11,031 nucleotides of DNA. It comes from Bacillota bacterium (GTDB lineage: Bacteria; Bacillota; Clostridia; Christensenellales; Aristaeellaceae). Numbering within the stretch: position 1 is the stretch's first letter; every line of letters starts with the position of its first letter. This document shows positions 5,742 through 11,031 of the stretch, piece after piece. The stretch lies in assembly GCA_023402355.1 (NCBI GenBank), contig JAEXCG010000168.1, forward strand, positions 1-11,031, read 5' to 3'. The notes beneath the pieces were generated by a model that saw only the letters and a list, made by a program, of their open reading frames with translations, did no database searches and was not told the DNA's origin. The position numbers and the translations under genes were made by a program.

Positions 5742-7052
5742 TCAATGCGTTTCCTTATTATATTGCCGCCAGAAGTTTACGTACTCGTCCTTCGTGAACT
5801 TGGGGGTATAGGCCGCGCGGACCGCCCGGGCTTTCTGCGCGCCGTCCCACAGCAGGTCCACCACCGTCATCGCCATCGCGCGCGCCGGCATGACGTAGGC
5901 CATCTCCTCGTCGCAGACGGCGAAGTCCTTGCTGTGCGCCGTGCCGTCGTAACCGCCGGTGGAGATGTGCATGAAGGGAACGACGGAGCTCACGTCGCCC
6001 GCATCCGTCGCGCCCATCAGCTCGTAGCCGTAGAGGTTCGCCCCCTCGCCCAGCAGCGCCTCGCTATTTTCGGCAAACAAACGGTTGAGCTCCGGGTCCT
6101 GAATCATCGGCAGATAGCCGGGCGTCTGCACGATGTCGAGCGTCGCGCCGACCGCCATCGCCCCCGCGCGCAGCGCGCGGTCCACCTTGTCGGAGGCGTC
6201 CACGACCGCCTCGATCGTACGCCCGCGCACGTAGGTCTCCATGCGCACGTCCGCCGGGACGATATTCACCAGGTCTCCGCCCTTGGTGATGATCGGGTGC
6301 ACGCGGATACGGTCGCTGTCCTTAAACGTCTCGCGGTTCGCGTTGATCGCCATGATCGAAAGCGCCGCCGCGTTCAGCGCGTTCACGCCCGCGAACGGCT
6401 CCGCCCCCGCGTGCGCCTCCCTGCCGTGGTAGCGGACGATCTTGCCCAGGAAGCCGGAGCTGTCGCAGTCGATGAGGAACCTGCGCTCCGTGACCCCGGC
6501 GTGCGAATGAATCATCATGCCCGCGTCGATGCCCTCTAGCTGCCCCAGGCGGATGAACTCCTGCTTGCCGCCGAAAAACTCGATCTTGCCGTCCTGACGC
6601 AGTCGCTCGCGATATTCCAGCTCGACGTACTCCTCGGCGGGCACCGCCATGAAGACCGCGTCGCCGTCCAGCTCGCCCATGAAGGGCGCAAGCCCTATCG
6701 CCGCGCCCAGCATCGAGGCGATCTGGGCGTTGTGTCCGCAGGAATGCGCCGCGCCCGTCTGCAAATCCGCGCAGGGGTGCAGCGGGCAGACGACCGCGTC
6801 CAGCTCGCCCATGACGAGCACGCGCGCACAGCTCCGCCAGCCCTTAGCCTCGGCCTTTACCCCCGTGAGGGCGATGCCGTCCTCGTGCGCAAGGCCCAGG
6901 CTGTCAAACGTATCGCGCACGAGCTGCGAAGTCTTGTATTCCTTAAAACCCAGCTCGGGGTTGTGAAAGATTTGTCTGCCGATGGCGATGATTTCATCCC
7001 TGCGCGCGTCAATGCGCTCCAGCACGCGCTGCTTGAGCTCTTCCTTTGTCAT
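5742..7052 (-). CDS. M20-family amidohydrolase / metallopeptidase (aminoacylase or AbgA/AbgB-like)
   Basis: This 436-residue, probably cytosolic metal-dependent hydrolase cleaves an amide bond in a small N-acyl amino acid or peptide-like substrate. Seen in sequence: FHNPELGFKEY (29-39) typical of the N-terminus; GELDAV (82-87); HSCGHNAQIASMLGAA with C105 and H107; the catalytic pair E140/E141 in PAEE; IHSHAG (181-186); YHGREAHAGAEPFAGVNALNAA (208-229), the lid-domain signature with H214; and GTAHSKDF with H373 near the end. These fit the M20D-like group that includes HipO, IAA-amino acid hydrolases and AbgA/AbgB; the substrate cannot be told. The start at 7052 (MTKEELKQ) has AAGAAGGG nearby and lies just inside the transcript predicted from the promoter at 7084-7112. 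An in-frame ATG at 7142 would lie upstream of that promoter and is rejected. It is divergent from the adenine deaminase operon and has its own terminator. Confidence 0.87.
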   Translation of the reverse strand: MTKEELKQRVLERIDARRDEIIAIGRQIFHNPELGFKEYKTSQLVRDTFDSLGLAHEDGIALTGVKAEAKGWRSCARVLVMGELDAVVCPLHPCADLQTGAAHSCGHNAQIASMLGAAIGLAPFMGELDGDAVFMAVPAEEYVELEYRERLRQDGKIEFFGGKQEFIRLGQLEGIDAGMMIHSHAGVTERRFLIDCDSSGFLGKIVRYHGREAHAGAEPFAGVNALNAAALSIMAINANRETFKDSDRIRVHPIITKGGDLVNIVPADVRMETYVRGRTIEAVVDASDKVDRALRAGAMAVGATLDIVQTPGYLPMIQDPELNRLFAENSEALLGEGANLYGYELMGATDAGDVSSVVPFMHISTGGYDGTAHSKDFAVCDEEMAYVMPARAMAMTVVDLLWDGAQKARAVRAAYTPKFTKDEYVNFWRQYNKETH

Positions 7053-7083
7053 GCTTTGCCCTTCTTTCTGTAGGATCCAGAGC

Positions 7084-7112
7084 ATTATACCCGCCCGGGC
7101 GGCCAAATGCAA
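7084..7112 (-). promoter_or_regulatory. Sigma-A type promoter of the M20 amidohydrolase gene
   Basis: On the minus strand, -35 TTGCAT (7112-7107) and a consensus -10 TATAAT (7089-7084) are 17 bases apart. The start is predicted near 7077, leaving a leader of about 25 bases. The spacer contains a perfect 12-base palindrome (7091-7102) that could serve as an operator. Confidence 0.85.
7091..7102. promoter_or_regulatory. Palindrome CCGCCCGGGCGG in the promoter spacer (candidate operator)
   Basis: This perfect 12-base palindrome lies between the -35 and -10 boxes of the M20 promoter, a classic position for a repressor site. In GC-rich DNA such a run can arise by chance, so the regulatory role is only a possibility. 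Confidence 0.35.
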
Positions 7113-7207
7113 GCGTCGTATTCGTTTAAGCCCAATCGCCAAAAAACGCCATCTGGTTTCGCCTGATTTCTCCAGAAAACAAACGCCGTTTTCTTTCGCG
7201 CCGCCTA

Positions 7208-7236
7208 TTGACAGAACGTTTAGAATAGGATACGAT
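7208..7236 (+). promoter_or_regulatory. Sigma-A type promoter of the ade-pot operon
   Basis: A consensus -35 TTGACA (7208-7213) and a -10 TACGAT (7231-7236) are 17 bases apart. The predicted start near 7243 leaves a leader of about 39 bases before the adenine deaminase gene. It sits in a locally AT-rich patch within GC-rich DNA. Confidence 0.85.
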
Positions 7237-7244
7237 TTAATCGT
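7232..7244. promoter_or_regulatory. Palindrome ACGATT-T-AATCGT over the ade start point (candidate operator)
   Basis: Six-base arms around one central T overlap the -10 box and the predicted transcription start. A repressor bound here would block the promoter. It does not match a known purine operator that I recognise, so the protein that binds it, if any, is unknown. Confidence 0.4.
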
Positions 7245-7281
7245 TCGGATTTATTCTCGATTTTCCCGATAGGAGCGCGCA

Positions 7282-9018
7282 ATGAATGCAAAAATTGGGT
7301 TGGCCAGCCGCGGCCTGCACCCCTTTGACCTGTTAATCACGAACATCCGTCTCGTGAACGTCATGACGCTCGAAATCTACGAGGCCGCCGTGGGCATCGT
7401 GGACGGCGAGATCGCCTACGCGGGGCCGCCGCTCTCGGAGCACCGCGCAAAGGAGACCCTCGACGGCGGCGGCATGTACGCGGCGCCGGGCTTTATCGAC
7501 AGCCACATGCACCTGGAAAGCAGCATGATGACGCCCGCGCACTTCGCGCAGGCCGTCGTGCCGCTGGGCACCACCAGCGTGTGCGCCGACCCGCACGAGA
7601 TCGCCAACGTGCTGGGCGAGGAGGGCGTGGCGCTGCTTTCGCGCGCCTGCGAGGATCTGCCCCTGACCGTGCACCTGATGGCCCCCTCGACCATCCCGAG
7701 CGCGCCGGGCCTTGAAACCTCCGGCGCCGACGTGGACGCCGGGGCGGTGCGCCGCATGCTCGCCCTGCCCGGCGTGCTGGGCCTGGGCGAGGTGATGGAC
7801 TTCAACGGCGTCGCCGCCGGGGACGACAGGATGCTCGCCATCTGTCGCGCCGCGCGCGAGGCGGGCGTGCTGCTCGACGGGCACGTGCCCGCGCTGCACG
7901 GCGCGGACCTGCAGGCCTTCGCCGCGCCGGGCATCGACTGCGACCACACCTACATGGACCCGGAGGCGGTGCTGGAAAAGCTGCGCCTGGGCATGTGCGT
8001 GCAGATTCAGGAGCGCTTTTTGACCCGTGAGCTCATGGAGACGCTGAACGGGCTGTCCGTGCAAAACCGCGTCATGCTCGTGACCGACGACGTGCCGCTC
8101 ACGCGCCTGTGCGCCGAGGGGCACCTCAATTCCGTCATGCGAAAGGCCATGTCGCTGGGCCTTCATCCCCTGCTTTGCTACCGCTACGTCACGATCAACG
8201 CCGCCGACCGCCTGCGCCAGTACCGCGTGGGCGCGATCGCGCCGGGCAGGCGCGCGGACATCGTGCTGCTGCCCGACCTGACGCAGGCGCAGCCCCGCGT
8301 GGTGCTCCGCGCGGGCCGCGTCGTCGCGCGGGACGGCAAGATGGTCGTGGACGTTCCCCGCACGCGCTTTCCCGACCACGCCTACCACACGATGCGCCTC
8401 TCCCCGCTTTCGCCTGCGGACTTTGAGATTCGCGCCTCCATTCAGGAAGGGCGCGCGCGCGTGCGCCTCATCGCGCAGGACGGCAGGACGTCGCGCACGG
8501 TGCTAGAGCAGGGCGAGGTGCCGGTGCGCGGCGGCCTGCTGCAAAACGGCCCCTACGCGAAGATGGCGGTGTTCTGCCGTCACGGGCAGAGCAGCCGCGC
8601 CCTCGGCTTCCTTTCGCACATGGAGGGCTTTGGCGGCGCGCTGGGCACCACCTACGCCCACGACTGCCACAACCTCACGGTCTACGGCACGAGCGACGCG
8701 GACATGCTGCTGTGCGCCAACGCGCTGATCGAGGCGGGCGGCGGCATCTGCGCCGTCCGGGACGGGCGGGTGCTCTGCCTGATCCCCCTGCCCATCGCGG
8801 GGCTGCTGTGCGAGGACGACCTGCCCGCGCTGGAGCCGAGGCTGCAGGCGTTCCTCGACGCCGTCAGGCAGACGGGCCTGCCGCACGAGGAAGCGCTCAC
8901 CTTCATGACGCTGATGCCGCTGGCCGTCTCCCCCTGCGTAAAGCTGACGGACAAGGGGCTGGTGGACGTGCTCAAGAAGGAAATGCTGCCCCTGATCGTC
9001 TCGGAGGAGGAAATGTGA
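7282..9018 (+). CDS. ade: Adenine deaminase
   Basis: This cytosolic amidohydrolase converts adenine to hypoxanthine and ammonia in purine salvage. It has 578 residues, the usual family length (E. coli 588). Metal and active-site motifs are in order: APGFIDSHMHLESSM (68-82; H75, H77, E79), ADPHEIANV (102-110), LGLGEVMDFNGV with the metal-bridging-type E170, LDGHVPAL with H201, GIDCDHT with H222 and VTDD with D269/D270. The typical stretch GAIAPGRRADIVLLPDL follows, and then the C-terminal adenine-deaminase domain with LIPLPIAGLL and a motif close to VSPCVKLTDKGL. The set matches adenine deaminase rather than dihydroorotase or allantoinase relatives. The ATG at 7282 has TAGGAG 6-7 bases upstream. 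Its stop overlaps the first permease start by one base (TGATG), so deaminase and transporter genes are translationally coupled. Confidence 0.93.
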   Translation: MNAKIGLASRGLHPFDLLITNIRLVNVMTLEIYEAAVGIVDGEIAYAGPPLSEHRAKETLDGGGMYAAPGFIDSHMHLESSMMTPAHFAQAVVPLGTTSVCADPHEIANVLGEEGVALLSRACEDLPLTVHLMAPSTIPSAPGLETSGADVDAGAVRRMLALPGVLGLGEVMDFNGVAAGDDRMLAICRAAREAGVLLDGHVPALHGADLQAFAAPGIDCDHTYMDPEAVLEKLRLGMCVQIQERFLTRELMETLNGLSVQNRVMLVTDDVPLTRLCAEGHLNSVMRKAMSLGLHPLLCYRYVTINAADRLRQYRVGAIAPGRRADIVLLPDLTQAQPRVVLRAGRVVARDGKMVVDVPRTRFPDHAYHTMRLSPLSPADFEIRASIQEGRARVRLIAQDGRTSRTVLEQGEVPVRGGLLQNGPYAKMAVFCRHGQSSRALGFLSHMEGFGGALGTTYAHDCHNLTVYGTSDADMLLCANALIEAGGGICAVRDGRVLCLIPLPIAGLLCEDDLPALEPRLQAFLDAVRQTGLPHEEALTFMTLMPLAVSPCVKLTDKGLVDVLKKEMLPLIVSEEEM

Positions 9019-9851
9019 TGCGCAAACATCAGGCATTTTATCTCGCGCTGCCTACGGTGCTGACGCTGCTCGTGCTCTTCATCGCCCCGATGGTCTACAT
9101 CCTCGTGGGCACGCTGCGAAGCGACGGGCTGCAATACTATCGGAAATTCCTCACGGACTCCTTCTACCTGAACATCCTGTGGACCACGGTGAAGATTTCA
9201 CTGCAGACCACGCTGATCTGCCTCCTGCTGGGCTATCCCGCCGCCTACTTCCTCGCGCGCACGAAGTCGCGGATCAAGAACCTGCTCATCATCATGACGG
9301 TCTTCCCCTTCCTCGTCAGCGCGGTCGTCCGTTCCTACGGCTGGATGGTTATTCTGGGCAAGAACGGCCTGCTCAACCAGCTTCTGCGCGCGCTGGGGCT
9401 GATTCAAAAGCCGCTGAGCATCCTCTACACGCCCACGGCGGTGCTCATCGGTCTGGTGCACCTGCTGACCCCCTACATGATCCTGAACATCACCAGCGTC
9501 ATTCAGAGCATCGACCGCAACGTCGAGTACGCGGCGCACAGCCTGGGCGCGAGCCCCCTCAAGACGTTCCTCAAGGTGACGCTGCCGCTCAGCTCCCCGG
9601 GCATCATCTCCGGGTGCATCCTGGTGTTCACGCTCTCGATGACCTCCTACGTGACCCCCAAGCTGCTGGGCGGCACGAAGCTGCGCATGATGAGCACCAT
9701 GGTCTTTCAGGAGGTCAACGTCAACTTCAACTGGGGCTTCGCGTCTGCGATCAGCTACATCCTGCTGGTGGTCATCCTCGCGATCCTGCTCGTGTCCAAC
9801 TTTGCCGCGGATCGCTACACCCGCAGGCTGGGAGGTGGCAAAAATGCGTGA
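9018..9851 (+). CDS. ABC transporter permease, PotB-type (spermidine/putrescine family)
   Basis: This 277-residue inner-membrane permease is close in length to E. coli PotB (275). About six membrane segments are visible, near residues 8-31, 56-80, 88-110, 136-160, 194-214 and 242-263. The cytoplasmic coupling loop that docks on the ATPase is clear (EYAAHSLGASPLKTFLKV and following, about 170-190, an EAA motif with the invariant Gly at 177). FPFLVSAVVRSYGWMVIL is characteristic of the PotB-like subgroup. The start at 9018 overlaps the adenine deaminase stop, with GGAGG just inside the end of that gene; longer in-frame versions would run through it. Family members carry polyamines, but also other cations, phosphonates or unidentified solutes, so the substrate is left open. 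The next gene overlaps its end by 8 bases. Confidence 0.88.
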   Translation: MRKHQAFYLALPTVLTLLVLFIAPMVYILVGTLRSDGLQYYRKFLTDSFYLNILWTTVKISLQTTLICLLLGYPAAYFLARTKSRIKNLLIIMTVFPFLVSAVVRSYGWMVILGKNGLLNQLLRALGLIQKPLSILYTPTAVLIGLVHLLTPYMILNITSVIQSIDRNVEYAAHSLGASPLKTFLKVTLPLSSPGIISGCILVFTLSMTSYVTPKLLGGTKLRMMSTMVFQEVNVNFNWGFASAISYILLVVILAILLVSNFAADRYTRRLGGGKNA

Positions 9852-10644
9852 CGGAAAGGTCAGTCTGCTCTCCCGCGTCGTGACGGTTCTGGTGTACGCG
9901 TTCTTGATGGCGCCGCTGCTCGTCATCATCCTGGCCTCGTTCAGCCCGACGCCCATCGTCACCTTCCCGCCCAAGGGCTTTTCCACCGAATGGTACGCGA
10001 AGATCTTCGATTCCTCCACCAACTTCGTCAGCGGCTTCGTGAACAGCATGGAGGTCGCGGCGATCGCCACTGCTGTGGACATCGTGCTGGGCGTCACGGC
10101 GGCGCTCGCCGTCAGCCGCTACCGCTTTCGTGGGCGCGAGGCGCTGATCACCTTCTTCACCTCGCCCATGTACGTGCCCTCCATCACGTTCGCCTTCGTG
10201 CTGCTCAACGTCACCAGCGCCATCGGCGGCATCCCCTCCTTCTTAAAGATTCTGCTGGGCCACGTCGTCATCGTGCTGCCCTACATCGTGCGCAACACGC
10301 TCGCGGTGCTCGCCTCCTTCAACTGGACGCTCGAGGACGCGGCGGCGGGCCTGGGCGCGAACGCCTGGCAGACCTTCCGCTACGTGACCTTCCCGCTCAT
10401 CAAGCCGGGCGTCACGGCGGGCGCGCTGCTCTCGTTCCTCTATTCGTTTGACGAGGTGGTGCTCGCGGGCCTGCTCAGCTCCGCCAAGTTCATGACGCTG
10501 CCCATCCGCATCATGAACTACATGGAGTTTTCCTTCGACCCCACGCTGGCGGCCGTCTCCACGCTGCTGATCCTCTTCTCCTTCGCGGCGATCCTGCTGC
10601 TGGAGCGCTTCATGGGGCTGGACATGTTCGTCAAGCAGGACTGA
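9844..10644 (+). CDS. ABC transporter permease, PotC-type (spermidine/putrescine family)
   Basis: This second membrane subunit pairs with the upstream PotB-type protein to form the transport channel. It has 266 residues (E. coli PotC 264), with an N-terminal membrane segment at about 10-32, the PotC-like extracellular stretch FPPKGFSTEWYAKIF (41-55), further membrane segments at about 68-90, 102-124, 138-158 and 188-210, and a last one near 238-254. The EAA coupling loop EDAAAGLGANAWQTFRYV starts at residue 164, and SFDEVVLAGLL follows as in PotC proteins. The ATG at 9844 has GGAGGTG 6-7 bases upstream and overlaps the stop of the first permease by 8 bases, which marks tight translational coupling. 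The substrate is unproven. Confidence 0.88.
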   Translation: MRDGKVSLLSRVVTVLVYAFLMAPLLVIILASFSPTPIVTFPPKGFSTEWYAKIFDSSTNFVSGFVNSMEVAAIATAVDIVLGVTAALAVSRYRFRGREALITFFTSPMYVPSITFAFVLLNVTSAIGGIPSFLKILLGHVVIVLPYIVRNTLAVLASFNWTLEDAAAGLGANAWQTFRYVTFPLIKPGVTAGALLSFLYSFDEVVLAGLLSSAKFMTLPIRIMNYMEFSFDPTLAAVSTLLILFSFAAILLLERFMGLDMFVKQD

Positions 10645-10749
10645 CGCCCCCGGCGCGCAAGACCCCTCGACCGGGCTCGATCGCACCCCTCATCTGAAAC
10701 CACCGCCAGGGCGCGTCCCGCAGGCGGCACTACGGAATGGAGGAACAAA

Positions 10750-11031
10750 ATGGCCTCTTTGGAGCTCTCCCACCTGACAAAGCGCTTCGGCGACTTCACC
10801 GCCGTGCACGACCTGAACCTCGCCGTCGCGGAGGGGGAAATGGTCGCCCTGCTCGGCGGCAGCGGCTGCGGCAAGACCACCACGCTGCGCATGATCGCCG
10901 GGTTCACCGAGGCGACCGAGGGCCGCGTGCTCGTGGACGGAAAGGACATCGGCAATCTGCCCGCCTACAAGCGCAACGTCGGCATCTTCTTTCAAAACTA
11001 CGCGCTCTTCCCGCACATGACGACCTACGAC
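10750..11031 (+). CDS. ABC transporter ATP-binding protein, PotA-type (partial, runs off the right edge)
   Basis: This is the first 94 residues of the ATPase that powers the preceding permeases. Walker A is GGSGCGKTT (36-44) and the Q-loop is FFQNYALFPHMTTYD (80-94), which is very typical of the PotA/FbpC/UgpC type. Walker B, the signature and the C-terminal TOBE region lie beyond the window. The ATG at 10750 has TGGAGG 6 bases upstream. The 105-base gap after the PotC-type gene holds only a weak stem (arms 10703-10707 and 10723-10727) and no terminator T-run, so the gene should be co-transcribed. The order deaminase-permease-permease-ATPase, with no binding protein so far, suggests that a PotD-like gene may follow. 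Confidence 0.87.
   Translation, partial: MASLELSHLTKRFGDFTAVHDLNLAVAEGEMVALLGGSGCGKTTTLRMIAGFTEATEGRVLVDGKDIGNLPAYKRNVGIFFQNYALFPHMTTYD

Noticed and set aside
7333..8388. A 351-codon open frame on the minus strand, opposite ade
   Set aside because: It is histidine/arginine/valine-rich and antisense to a clear adenine deaminase. Long mirror frames are expected in GC-rich coding DNA.

Overview
The window reads as chromosomal DNA of a GC-rich, Clostridia-like Firmicute, possibly an Oscillospirales or Christensenellales gut lineage. The grounds are sigma-A type promoters (TTGACA/TATAAT with 17-base spacers), strong GGAGG-type ribosome binding sites, a perfect HrcA/CIRCE operator, a clostridial-type HtpG and an mglBA galactose transport operon. 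The lineage is inference; no rRNA or tRNA is present to settle it.

Left part (1-5162), all on the minus strand. htpG (HSP90) is a single-gene unit with its own promoter, an upstream CIRCE element and a Rho-independent terminator. Downstream of it lies a galactose/methyl-galactoside ABC transporter operon. It has a clear promoter, a leader of about 230 bases with stem-loops, mglB (binding protein), a 327-base gap holding a palindrome-bounded MITE-like element, and mglA (ATPase, cut by the window's left edge). mglC would be expected beyond the edge.

Middle (5163-7281). A small stand-alone XRE-family regulator on the plus strand converges with an M20-family amidohydrolase on the minus strand. 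A strong hairpin terminator lies between them. The amidohydrolase is divergent from the next operon across a 229-base spacer. Each side of that spacer has a well-formed promoter with a palindrome in or over it.

Right part (7282-11031), plus strand. Adenine deaminase is followed, with overlapping stop and start codons, by two permeases of the PotB/PotC type and then the start of a PotA-type ATPase, cut by the right edge. The tight coupling suggests that this transporter may bring in a substrate related to purine salvage rather than, or in addition to, polyamines. No substrate-binding protein is visible in the window.

I found no wholly new multi-gene system. The observations most worth checking are the composite palindromic element inside the mgl operon, HrcA-type control of an HtpG that carries a charged linker, the galactose-binding protein without a lipobox, and the coupling of adenine deaminase to a Pot-type transporter.
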